Positions 12,601 through 26,653 of a stretch of DNA of 64,000 bases are shown piece after piece. The position numbers were made by a program, and so were the translations under genes. How positions within the stretch are numbered: position 1 is the first letter of the stretch; each line of letters starts with the position of its first letter. The stretch is taken from the NCBI RefSeq assembly GCF_051014685.1, contig NC_135054.1, positions 10,358,001-10,422,000 on the forward strand, read 5' to 3'. The notes below the pieces were generated by a model. The model had not been told where the DNA came from and made no database searches. It worked only from the letters and a program-made list of their open reading frames with translations. The stretch comes from Ptiloglossa arizonensis (Eukaryota > Arthropoda > Insecta > Hymenoptera > Colletidae).

Positions 12601-15600
12601 ATCGCGTTTCTTTTCCTTTTCATTTCCTTGTATTTTCATTTTCGACATTACAACAGTTGTGGAGTATATAATTAAATTCGAGTGATATCGTATACCGTGA
12701 AGAGCAATATTGGGGACAATAAGCTTTCGATATAAATCTTGGTTGCAGGAGTACGAAATAGAGGTTAATCGTAGCTGTGAAACGATACCCTGAGGGATGA
12801 ATATTCCTGATTAACTGGATACCCTTTCTTGCGTATACACCAGGGTATTACAGCAACATTACATCCAATTTGTAGCAAGTCATACACGAAGCGACAGTGA
12901 TAAAATTTCCCGAAAGGTGTCAATGTTTCATCACATTTTCGATGAGAACTTGGAATTTAATCGAAATATATAATAGGTACATTATATATATTTTCTTGAT
13001 AATAAAACCTATTCACTCAAATTCAAGTTTCTCGAAAAGAATTATTGAATATCTAAGAAACCCTTCGTTGATGTTTTCAATGTATTGATTGACACTTGGA
13101 CGACCGTTCGTACAGACTACCCTTTGAGCCATCAGTAACTAAATACAATATAAAATTTCAAGAAACTTCATCCACGAATGGTTACGAAGCAGGCATAAGC
13201 AATAATTTGCTGTATCGAGTAAATTCCAGCGCCCCTCGTCATATAGATTCTCTGACACTGAATTTGATCCCTAGTATTCCGATAGTGGGTGGTCGAATTC
13301 ACACGAATTCCAATAAAAATTGCACCGTGTGCGCGTAATTGGTACTCTTGTGTGTACCCAAAGACTACGCTTCCAACGATAAACGAATGACGATAGAGAG
13401 GTTTTGGATCATTGTTAATAAAATGTGGACCAGATTAAAATACAACCTTCAACTATATTTTTGTGGATTGTGTCTTGTTATGATCTGAATTTTACAAAGT
13501 TGCGATACGATCAGAATCTCGTTCGGACAGTTACGCTGAGGGTGTAATTACGATTTGTTTAAAGAAAATTGAGATACAATTGATCTCTATCTCACCTTGT
13601 CCGTTCCCTAAGTTTATCGAAATATATCTATCCTATTGGACTTCTAGATTTTCCAAGTTTGTTTACACGTATCGTTATCGTGTTTGTAATTGATATTTGA
13701 ATAAATTCTTCGCGAGTATACTTAGAACTATGAATCTACCGTCGTCGTTCGCCAAAGGGATGTGGAAAATCGAGTTACCGTCCAATTACGAAATCACCCG
13801 GAAAATAACGCTCTTGTGAAACGTGAAATTCACGGGACACAGAGGACAACATTAATTCGTGAAAACTTGGTTAAGCTTTTCCGTCCTCTTTCTCCGTGAT
13901 ACGTAATTAGAAAGGACGAACTCCTGACCCCCACGCCCCTTTCGTCCCCACCCGTAACACGGAGATTGTCTTGCAGTAATTTGCATTGGTTTAACAGCCA
14001 GTTTCAAACTACTTGGCGTTACGTTGCACGCCTATCGTCTAATTTGTAGCAACCAGGATACATACGTGCAAACTCGAATAAAATCCACGTTGTCCAGTGT
14101 TTGCATGCAGGTTTTCAACCCTTTGGTCAGTATATTGACAATAGTGGTTGTAACGATGTTATAAAATTTATTTATTTAAAGTAACTGTTCACGGTAATTC
14201 GATTTATCTAAAATTTCATTTCACGTTTTGCGTTGTGCTCGTTCGATCAAATAGTTTGATTAAATTTCAAGTTAATTTTAAACCAGGTCGTGCATATGGC
14301 GGTCAGATATTCTTGGTAATTCATTTATTTAACTGTAGGTTATATTTTTAACATTGGATGTACGTTTTGTATATAATTTTATCTACTTACTTATTATTTT
14401 CCGTCAAGTATTTTTGCCCTTTCTGGTTACGTTTCTTCTTACATATTTTTTTCTTATTCTACGGATTATTAAATGTTTCAATGTTACAGAATTCATAAGT
14501 TATTTTCGAGTTAATTTCACGAGCATATTCGAAAATCATGCATAATGTCAACGTTTATTATACGATCCTGTATCTACATTGTATAATTACATGTCGCTAG
14601 TTTGAATAATTTATTTTTAACGGTAACAGCAGTTGCGTGACTTCATAATTGAAATTGTGTATTGTAATTGGGCTCTTTGTAAAGTGAAACTTCTCGTGGT
14701 TTAAAAATACTCTAGCACGCAAACCGATTTGTTTCGAAACGTTCAATTGTTGATGAAAAATCGTCGCACGAAGCGGTTTCGTGGTTTTAATTATTTGTTG
14801 CCTGAAGTTAATCGAAGTTGGAACTAATTGGAAGTAGTTAAGAGTTAGCGTAACTGGACAATTTAGCCGGAACGTCGTTAACAATCCTGTACAATACATA
14901 TATGTACATACCTAAGGCGAATGCTCGACTATCGACTTATTTACCATTTGCTTCAATTTGATCTAATAAACAGTCTTGGTAAATTAATACGATTAATAAA
15001 TCAATAAGCTTCCGAATTGAATTTGTAAAACGTAAAATACAAATTTCTGTTTAACGGAAATAAATATTTTGTTCATTGGTAACAAAAAAAATTTTCAATT
15101 TGTACACTCTTACACTGTAACAACTACTTAATACTATCCACTAGCTTATTGCGTCACTAAATGTTCGATAAAACAATGCAAATATAATATTCCCAATGTT
15201 ATGTGTAAATTTTAATATAGTATACTCTCAGCGTCATGACCATCACCATGGATCAGTTTATTTGTAATAAAAGTTTTGAAACAACTGCTTCCATGGAATT
15301 TTCATTGTAGAAATTCTGAAATATTTGTTTCAAAAGAATAGTTTACGATTAATTTCTAACGGTAGACGTTTTTCCATAGAAATGATATAAATGAAAATAT
15401 TCCAGTAGCGCATTATAGTTATCGCAAATTTAATTTGATATTAGGCAATAATAATAGAAAACAACATTGTTCCCTAAATTTCATTATCTACATTTCAGTA
15501 TCTAGTTAAGCTTAAATACATCATAATTTAATATGTGTGGGTGAATTAATTATTCATGAAGCTTGTGTATTTCAACCTACTAATTACTACATTTAATATG

Positions 15601-18600
15601 AGTTTGACTAGTTAAGCACAAATATAGTTATCGTTACTTTCTTAACTTCCACTGTTCATCTACTGGCTATAAATCCCTATTTCATGAACATTTGTTCGGC
15701 AACAGTGACACCATTCGCGATTTAATGAAGCTTTTATTCGGACTTTGCGATTGCTCGTTAAAAACCAATAACATTTGTTTTCTATTTCCATTAGCATTTG
15801 AAATATTTAATCAAACCTTATATATTTCATCTCCTAAATATCATTATCACCCGATACAAACAAATACATGCTTAATATTTTCAATATTATTCTATCCATG
15901 TGCCACGTTTTACAAAAATAGGAAATTGTCAATTAACGTAATGTTCCTTGTTAGCTTTGTCCAAAGACGATTAATCCTTAAATAATTGTGTCAGTTTTCA
16001 TTGAAAATACATTTCGCGTAATAAGTATCATTCGAAGAAATGGTGTTCCATGTTCCCCTATTATAAATTTCTTATTTTTGTTTCGGTGGGTCGATTATCG
16101 GAAAATTCGACAGATTGAAAATTTTCTTTTTGTCTACCTATTATTTCCGATAATCGACGTTCCACCGTGGTGGTTTCGATCGTTTGAATTAATCATAATG
16201 TACGTCGAAATGGAAATAAAAAATTGCGATACAATATTCTGAGATTCGGAAAGGAATACGCGATTTGCTTCATACTTGCATTCTTTAATCTATAGGAGCG
16301 CGAGGAAATGAAAAACATTTTTTGGGTGACTTGCAATTTGATTTTCCTTATCCGTGGAAGAAAAGAATATTTGTGTAGGTAAGGGATAAATTTCGATCGA
16401 GAATAAAATCTCTGTTCAAAAATAACAATGGTTATCGTTCCTTTCTGTTAATACTCTGCATGCTACTTGTTGATAGTTGGCAACCCCTTTTGGCCAAAAT
16501 TTCGATTCAATTGTTATTAGTGTAGTTGGTAAATATTTGCTCGTATAACCAAAAGAATTGAATATTATTCTCACCTTTCTCTACGATTGTAATTTTAACA
16601 GAAGAAACTGGACACTGTTTCAGAAACGAAATGAAGACAATATTTTTTTCATAGAATCTTTATACGATACGTATATTAAGATTTGATTTTGTCGATAGTA
16701 TCCAAATATTCAATAATTATTTATACAATTTGTATTTAAATATAATCGAATTGGTCCGTTTGATACCATTTAACTATTCAAAGTAATTACACAATATTTA
16801 AACGGTAATCTTTTAATTATTTACACAAAAGTATTATTTATGCAGCTCCATTGAGCGTAATTAATAACATTACAATAGGATTTAACTCGTACGGAAATTT
16901 TGACGAAAAGTTTCGAAAATTAGCTCTTATAAATGCGTGTGGAAAGAATACGGCAATTCGTTTGATGACTGTTCACCTAATCAGGTGAGAAACCTTGATT
17001 ATGAAAATGTGAAATAAGAATGAGAGAAAAGTGGCTACGAGATTTCGCGATAATTCCTTACTCCTATCGTTTCTCCGTAGAACTTGCCGAGTACTCTTTA
17101 ATTGCTCGTAGAAAATCCAAAGCAGGCCGAAAACCATCGTATGCTGGCGAAAAGTTTCCTCGTGAAAGGAAACTAGATGAGAAGAGCATACATAATTCTC
17201 GGTCGTTTCCACCGATTCTTCGCGAAATCTTAGCAAATTCTCGAAAATCCTATTCCCTTCTTTCCAGCTGATTAGAATATTTTCACGATAAATGAATATT
17301 CACATATTCCTTACACTGGAATAATTCAGGCAATTTCACGAATAATATTAATACAGCTAGTTCTCGACTCGCACGTTTAATTCGTTCGGAAACTTTCCAT
17401 CGTAAGTTGAATACCGCGTAAACCCAATTGTACGAATACGATGGTACCATAGGGAGGAAGAGAGATCACTATCGGGTTACGAAGAATGCGGTACCATGAG
17501 TGAAGGTAATGTGGACACTCGATTAATGTTTGCTAAATCGTTGCAATACAATTTAATATTTAATTATATTTAATACAAAATATGTATAACGATATAAATG
17601 AGAGCACAACCGCGTACGTATTTACACATCAATTCTTTTTTATTTATTTTGTTCGTATACTTCTAATGCAAGGTATATCGTTTTTTCGAGCAATATCCTC
17701 GTAAAATTTCGTTTGCGTATTATTCACTCAATGTCATCGTCAATATTGAATTATTATTAATTTTGCGCCACTCAATGGCGCGAAACGTTCCAATTTAACA
17801 TTTGCATCCCTTGTGCCGTAATCTTTTCAATGGTTTCATAAGCTGTTTCTAAGGCTTCGAGAAATGTTTCGCGGGAAGCCTCGTATTATTTATTCATGAC
17901 GCCTGTGTGTTTAAATATCGTGATTGTATTTATAATTGAAGCACAGGAACCGATTTGAACTGTTACTTTTCTCATCTCCGTTTCCGTGGATTATTAATAA
18001 ACGAACGTATCAACGTCGATTTGATACTTTTATTAGACCCACTAGATCTACCTCGCTTCCTTAGGTAAATGTCGATCAAGAAATCTGGGCTTCTCACCTT
18101 CATAAGAATATCAATAGATAATCTGTTTCAGTGGCAAAAGGTTTCTCATTCGATATTTCAGACTGACATATGTAGGTTACGATTAACACGAAAATCAATG
18201 TTATAACGTCATTATATTGGTACCTTCTAATGAAAGTGGACGGAGATCCGTTTAAATTAAGTGGATCATACGTTTCCTTAGGGAAAATAAGGCTGGTTAT
18301 TTATATCGTAACGCTGAATATTTAAAAAAAATTCTATTCATTGTTTCATACATTAATATTTAAAATAATGCTAGGTCAATCATTGAGCATTTTGGAAACA
18401 GATTTCCAAATTAATTTCTACTCGAAAATTACACGTAACAAACGACATACAATTATTACAATAATTATCGTTTTCGATGTTAATTTACATCTGTATGAAT
18501 AAAATATGTGTCGGGGCGATGTATAATTTTTAACCCTTTATAATGCAAATTTGTTGCTTCCGAAAACTTCTGGTATTAAAAGAATGCCAGTAAAAGCGTT

Positions 18601-21600
18601 CTCGAGTAAAAAGGAAAAGGAAAATTTCACGCAAGTGGGTAATATACTCTTTGCAGCGTACTTTGAACTCTCATAAAATCCGAATTATGGACAACTTTTG
18701 GAATAAAAAAGAAAATAGACACATTGGAATATAAGTGGGCAGTTTGTTACAATAAATACATGAAAAATGGAAGAAAATTTATGTAATCGCTACAAACAAC
18801 TAGAAAGGATCGTTAAATATCGTTTTATAAATATTTGTAAGGTACTCGTAAGAAAATTTACTTTGAAAATTCTGTTATGAAAGAAAATATGAGCAATTGG
18901 TATAAACAGATGAAGATATTAAAAGTATTTGATAAATATTGCTTTATTGTTTCTCACGAAACGCTTGCTTAATGCACTCACTACGAAAAATATTAAATTA
19001 AATAATCTTACAGAATAGTTTGAAGAGCATTCCCTTCAACGTTTAATTAACTAACTTAAAAATTTAAAGTTTTTTTCGACAATGTAGAACAACGATCGTC
19101 CCCTACGTCGTGTAACAGATTTTTTCTCAAAAATTCTTCCGATTTTTATAAACATTAACATTTCGACGCTTCACGATTTGCCATAAAGAAAAGAAAAAAG
19201 AAACAATGGAATTGTTTGGATAGTTGCGAGGGAAGAAAGGAATGAAATAAATTAAAATGAACTGAACCAGTGAAAATCACAAATGGCCACCGTTACCGGA
19301 CAAAATTATGACATCGGTTATGAGAAACGCAATAATTGTGGGGAAACGCCAACGAAACCACTGAGAGAAATATTATTTGTAGGCTTGGGGGTGCCCTCTC
19401 GACCGCGGACCGTCCAAGTCGTAATACTGGTGATAGTAAAATATATAGGCGGGCAGGTTTTGTCGCATGCACACATCGTAACGGTTCTTGCAATGCGATG
19501 GCCGAAAAGAAAATGTGTATTTAGAGACGCGATAAAGCGATTTCTTTGGCATACCACGGTTCCCCCGTGATTGTAAATATTGCTTGTCCAGTCTCAGTTT
19601 CTATCAACAGATTCCATTTTACGATGAACATTATCGAGTCAAGCGTATATAAAGAACAATCTTAGAAATTCTACATTATAACACTGATGCGATTTATCCA
19701 GTAGAAATTGATACTTGAAACAATTTTTCTGCTCCCTAAAACTACGCCTGTTTAATGAAACATTTTTATCATGAAAAATCGCAAAATATTTGTTACACAA
19801 GAATAACTTTCAAAGGAATTTTCAGTAAGAAAATTGTTTTCGTACAAGCACTGGATAACCATCTAAAAAAATCAATTCTGACAGAACGAGAGATTTATCT
19901 GGACCGTTCCTTTCTCGATCCTTGATTAAATGTTCCAATACAAGAACGAAGTTAATGAAATCGCGTCGATAAAGTATCCGGAGGCTGAATATTAAAGTTA
20001 GAAGCGCGAGAGTAAATCAAAAACGTCGGTGGAATGTTTTTGCGATTTTTTTGAAACTCTTCGTCATTTGCACGAACAAGATGCGACATAGCGGGCGCCA
20101 GTAAAATAGTTTACTTTGTCCAGGCTCAAGCTGGATATGTATGTATTCAGATTGAACAACGTGTACGGAACTTGAATTTGTCGGATAAATTGTAGCCGGA
20201 CCCTCTAATACCGGATTTCATTAAAATTCATTCAGCCGAGCAAGCTGTCACACGTGCAGATTAAGCGCAGGACGGCAGAACAGCTAATAGGCTTAGAGTA
20301 TCATGCCAAAGGATGCCTGAAAATTGATATGAAATATAAAAAACGAAGAAATTTAGAAGCTTCGTGTACGCGAGATTGTACGAACGAAACGAATTTTTAC
20401 AAAATACTTCTTCAATTTATGAGTATTATATTCCGAATACGATTTCATTTTATTTTAACTAGAAAAATCAATGCCCAGGACTGCAAGAGCCATTGTTGTG
20501 CCGACATATTTCTAAATTATTTTATTTAACTTTGAATCAACTCACTAACTCGCACGTGAATTGTTATTTCTTTCGAAATTAGGAAATGAAGAATTGAAAA
20601 TGCTACTTTCTTTTACCCAACGAATTAATATTTACTAAAGATATTACTTTAAGAGACTCTTTTATCTAAATTCAGGCTATTGTCAAATGATATAGTATTG
20701 TATCGACTTAGGGTTACAGCGATGTATCAATATTTTATTTCATTAATTAATCTCCGTTTCGTGCATTACAATTCAATTTCGAACCACTGTAATTTCTTCT
20801 CGTTTCATTCGATCCACTTAAAATGTCGCTCTTAAATTACCACGGAAACACTTTGCTAAAATTTATAGTTGAGAATTTTCACGCTTGTATGAAAATATCT
20901 TGAACAAACGTCTGTAATCCTTGCAAGCATGCAGTGGGGTTTGCTCAAACAACACGAAATAAAGTTCACAGGGGTAGATTGCGTTCTATTTCAGAAATTC
21001 TGACAATGACTCATTGCTGCCAGCGATATAACTCGAAATGTCGCAGGCAGACTCCTGCTGATCCTGAAAATATATGGTTGGGGAAAAATAAGTGTGGGGC
21101 GTGGAAATCTCTTGCTTACATGGCTTTGGAAAGTTTCGCGTGATTCGTGGAAAGGAAATAATCGTTGTTGTTATACGGGGATGATATCTTCTTGGTTTGT
21201 CGTACATTTAATGCGACATTGTCTGATACGAATTTATCTCGGAGCTTAACTAAATTAATTAATTACTTTACCAAACCGTCGACCAAATATCGACAGCGAT
21301 AATACTTCAAGGGAAAGCAGTACGTCATTAACTTCCAACGTTTATCAAAATATTCAGCTAAGTTTGCTTAGATTGCTTTCAATATAGAAAATATAATTTA
21401 ATTCGACGTACAGTTTCAATTACGATAAAATACAATTAATTTCTATCGACTTCATTTGTATCCTGATTTTTCTGCTATTTTCAAACTGGGGGGGATTTTT
21501 TGAATACCAAAGGTGGAAGGAAATCAGAAAGGCATATAAAATGTATAATAGTATTGAGCAATGAGAGAAGAAATTTAACATTGAATTTGAATCGATGGAA

Positions 21601-24600
21601 TTTTATTTTATTTTCTCTAAAATTTGTTTGTCGATGTTCTTCTTCGATCCATTCGGTTATATAATCGACAGGTTTTATTCTTGAATGAAAGAGAAAACAT
21701 TGTAGAATAGTTTAGAAACTACAAAGTATTTCTGGTGCTGACAATTCTGGCTTCAAATGCCACACACAGGCGCCATTTAGGCAACCTGTTTATGCACTAT
21801 GCAAATTAGAACCACGGTATCAGACGAATTCTCTTTTACATATATCAACAATATAATAATTAAAAAAAGTGTACACGTATCGTTCTAAAATTATTCTTAA
21901 AGGTGATTAAAATTTTAAATCGAGAAAATTTAAACTACTACTTGCGAATAAAATAGTGTATTATATATCAGCTGGTAATACACCCAAATTTTAAACAAAA
22001 CATGTAACTTTAATTTGGTTGTACAACAGCCCTGATCGAAAGATTCTCGTAAAAAATAATTTTACAAACATAAACACACTTTCTCCATTCTTGTAAACTG
22101 TTAATTCATTTTGACTCTGTTATACTACATTTTTGTTCCCACATTGATATTCTAAAAATACATATGCAAATACTTTCAATGTAATTCACATTATAATTCT
22201 TATTACCGACTCGTACAAATTTGTATTTCCAAGCTGAAGTTTTTCTAAAGTTTTTCCAAAAGTTTGAGCAACGTCGATTTGTTAGTTTCGTCCCCTAAAT
22301 GTTCCAAATGTCGTTAAATTTCAGGTTTATTAAACGTGGGAGACCATTAAATGTACGAAACATATGTATAACTAATGGTTTGCAGAATATTGATCTTTTT
22401 ATTCTTTAATTTCCGGTCTTTTCCGGTTTAATCGAAATCGGCCCCCTGGTATTGTATTACTGGCGTAGCCTTTCATGCATGGCAGAAAATTTGTTTTATG
22501 GAGGGTCAAAGAACGCCTCGGTGGCAATATTGCGGCAAATGCCATGGACAGGCAGAATGTATCTAAAAGTACACGAACGGGGGAAAAGTGGTAAGGGCAG
22601 AGAAGAAAAGCTACCGTTCGCCTCGAAGAAGGGAAACGACGTTCCCCGGTGATTTGTGGAAAACAAATAATTGTCACCGGTGCCAATCACAGACCTTGTT
22701 GGTCGAATCCTCGTCCACGAGGATCCTGTCTCGGGGTTAGTCCTTGATGAAAATCTGTCGATTTATTTCGTCGCCCCTTGTCCTTCGACTGTCTTGGCTA
22801 GGCTTATATTTAAACGAATAGAGGTTTATCCCAGGCTTTGCTTTCTTTTTTTTTTTAAGGAAGAAAGGAAGATTCCTGATCCCTCTAAAAGTGTCATTCC
22901 TGGATAAAATTTAAATTGAATCGTTTGGCTCTTCGGATTGGACGGGACGCTACGAAAAGAATATGTTTTGCGACAGATGCGTGTAAGAGGAACGATCTTA
23001 GAATATAGAACTAAAATTATAATACAAGTATATCGAAATTGAGAATACATCAAGAAGACGATTGTAAGGTGGAAGCGATATTTAAAAATTCTGAGTATTA
23101 TGAGTAACACTCGCGATAAAACTGTAACTGATTTTATTCTAAATTGTACGGTTTTTGACAAAAATTCAATTAAAATTGCTTTCGGTTTTCATACAATACG
23201 ATCCGTTTGTTTTTAAACAATTGAACTAATTTGAAATTGAACGTATGTACGCATCTGAGAATAATTTGTCATGTACTCGATCTTACTTCGTTCTTTCTTC
23301 TTGTTTCGGCAACCATAGCGGTCAGATAGATATTTGGTACAGTTTCTAAGAAAGTCAGTGAGTCTAATTAACCAAAATCCAACAATACGCAAGTGTTCGT
23401 GTAAAATGATAGAACATTCCGCACGGTAGATGATAATCGAATGGTAGGACATTTAGATTACGAAGGTTCGTAGACTTTCGATGACACTGTGCTCTCATTA
23501 CAATAAAACTTGGTTAGTCGAACCAATCGGGAAAGTATCCAGATAAGCGAATTTTTGTGCAATAGAACGTTTACTTTTCTCTCGTTAATTTTTACACGCT
23601 TCGAAAGAAAGGAAATACAAATATCAATAATAGAAACGTGGAAGAACAAAGTCGACGATTTACGAATTCCAAATCTTTCCCACAGTCTCGGTTCTTTCTC
23701 CGAAGCTTCGAACAGTTTGAAATACTTCGCCAATGTCGTCGTTACGTTTCGTTTCATTGATCGGAGCACACGCGACGCCGCATCGTTACGATCGATTCGA
23801 GGTAGAAGTCATTTCGTTGCGGAACGTTCGTAGTTCGGATACGAGAGGTTGCACCGTATTAAAAAATGTCCACGGTGTCTTTCTCCTCGTTCGGATAACA
23901 GAGATCCCCCGTAATAAAGCAGTAAATTTAAAGTCTCGTTGCACGTGCGCGTGGACCGCGCGCCGGCAACTTTTAAGCCGAAAGGGATTCGCCGTGAAGT
24001 TTCGCCACGGGCGTATTGGTCTCCGGGCTATATTACTCCGGAGCGCTCGAAGATTCAGAGAGACCGTAATCATCGAACTTCGAAAACTAAAGGACGATCG
24101 TTACCCCGGCGAAAGGCTGCTCGATTCGACGCGCAACGAGACAGCCACGGTTCTTATCAGTCGTCGCGGACATTAGAACGAAGAATGGAAGAAATAAGGG
24201 GGCACTTCAAAAGGCGGCCGTGGCACCACAAAGAACAGAGTTTCGCGGTCGCCAATAATTGGACGCTGGATGGAGAAAAAATTAAAATAGTCCAGACGAC
24301 AGGAAGTGACGGTGTAGATGATACAAAGGGGGCGGGTGACCAGAGGGGGGGACCAGGGAGCACCGACCGCCCTCCTTGCACGTCCCTTCGCCCTTCACGC
24401 AGCCCTTCCGCGTCGCCGTTTCTCCTCCACGCCCTCACTCTCCAGTTTCGCGCTTATTATCCGAAAGTTCCAAAGCGAAACAGAGCGAAACTCTGTCGGC
24501 GCGGTGGAACTTTTAACAACGCTACGAGGGCACGATTTCGTGGCTATCTCTTGTGTCACGGTGCTGCAGGGGGATTCCCAGGAAAGGGATGAAGCACAAC

Positions 24601-26595
24601 CGAAGGAAGATGGTGCCGGACGCGAAACGGTATCCCGGGGAAAAATTTTGATGGAGAAAGGAATGCGTCTCCAGAGGGGGAATAACGTAAGAGCGCGGGA
24701 AGCGGAAAATAATGTCGGATAAAACGCATGGAAATTGAGACCGATGAGATGTCCACCGGGAGGGGTTAATCTGGTGAACAATCGAGGGTGACGAATGGAT
24801 GAATAAACAAATTGTCGGTTTATGCGCCAGATGGGGAAAAAACGCTAAGTGATCGAGTAACAGCTACGGATTACCGAGTAGAATGTTCGTGAAAATTGTT
24901 GGGTTGTTCGGAAAGTCATTTAGTTCTCCGAAATGGAGGATATGTAATTGAATGAAATGTTTGTACACTCTAAAAAAATTGTGTTTCGTTTTCACCAAGA
25001 AAAAAAAACGAAATAACTTTCCTAACAACCCAATGTATCGAACGATGTACAGTATCTCTTTAGAAATCATCACGATGTTCATCTGAGGTGTTACAAAATT
25101 GAAATAACGAAATGTACATTTTCTTTCATTCAAGTCATAGTCGAAGAGAAGAGAGCAAATATCTTCTAATGACAATAATAACTATTTTCTGAGTGTTTCA
25201 ACAGAAATATGAATTGCATCAAGAGTTTTGTTCGTGTAAGAATCAGAGTGTGATAATGTGGTAGCTTAAGTGCAACGACGATGATTATGAAACTCTCGAT
25301 ATTTCAAGTAATGTTCTTAATTTACGTGTAATGTTAATGTGTCGCAAACTTTGTTTTCTTTTTTTAGAATTCAGAGCGTTCTTTTTCTTGCATTATTAAC
25401 TCCAATCGTTTTTGCAAACTTAGAATGTTACAATGGCTCGAAACGAAAAGAAAAGGAACTTACTACGATACCTTCCTGTTCATCAAATTCGTCTAAATAT
25501 TTAATTAACTCTATTACTTTGACTTTGCGTTCTTTGTAACGAAAATTAACGTCGTGTCACAATATACGATATATTAATATCGGATAATAAATCTTCGGTC
25601 AATAATTTATACAAATAATTATTACCTGAAATGAAGCGGTTACAGGCTAAACAGAAACTTTCATTTGTAGTATTTCTTCGGAACAATGAAACGAGCTTTA
25701 GGCAATTTTGTTCAATAAGCCGATGAAATAGAAATTTCTCCCGACACAAAGGAGAGAAAAAAGGGAACATAAAAATCTGCAAACTCCTATACACGGAGTT
25801 GAGTAGATGAAGGGACAAAAAAGAAACTAGAATCGCAAAGGAAAAAAGAGAAAAGTATATAGACTAACAAGTTCAGAGAAACCGGAGAATCGTATCAAAA
25901 GCGGAACCAACAAAGGATTACGAAGTTAATGATAAAGTCATTAGTTAAGGAAAAGCTCTGAAGCTACAACTCTTGGAAGAAAGAAAATATGAAAGTAAAA
26001 TATGGGAAATGGAACATTGTGCTTGTTAAACGTCAATGTTAAATATAATTACACAACCTTTTGTATTATTGATAGACGACAGACCAATATTTAAGCTTTG
26101 ATTGGAACGAATTGTCCCTACTTGGAATTCTTTGTCATTTTTCGTGAAATAACGTAAGTCAGAAATTTCACGTTCAGAATTCGCTAAAAATTCGTCGCCT
26201 CGGTAAAAGGAAAATTCATTCGAGCGACAAAGGAATGAAATAGAAGATCGCGAAACTATAAACAAGCAGAGGGTACGCAGACGCGTTAAATAGGAAAGAA
26301 GAGGCCCCGCGACGGTCCTTGAGAAGGGGAAGAAAGGAAGAATCGTGCTCGAAGATTCACGGAGAGGGAGGGGAAACGCGAAAGTAGTGAAAGTAGAGGA
26401 GCGAAAGGGGGGAAACAGAAGGAGGTAGCACGGGAGAAGAAGTTTTATTTCAAGGGAGGCTTCAGGGTGCAAAAGCTGCAGAACAGACGGAGGAAGTTCG
26501 TAGCCGGATAAATACGACGAGGGGTTGCGATTCCTCTTTCCTGCTCCTCTTGTTTCATTTTATGTGTGAATATATGTGTGTGTATGTGTGTGTGC

Positions 26596-26653
<58 letters not shown>

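Noticed and set aside
22701..22724. GGTCGAATCC like a tRNA B box, with a small hairpin
   Set aside because: One base off the consensus, no A box or cloverleaf upstream.
23939..24592. 217-codon + strand open frame
   Set aside because: Arg/Pro-rich translation typical of random GC-rich DNA; overlapping frames in both directions are equally open.
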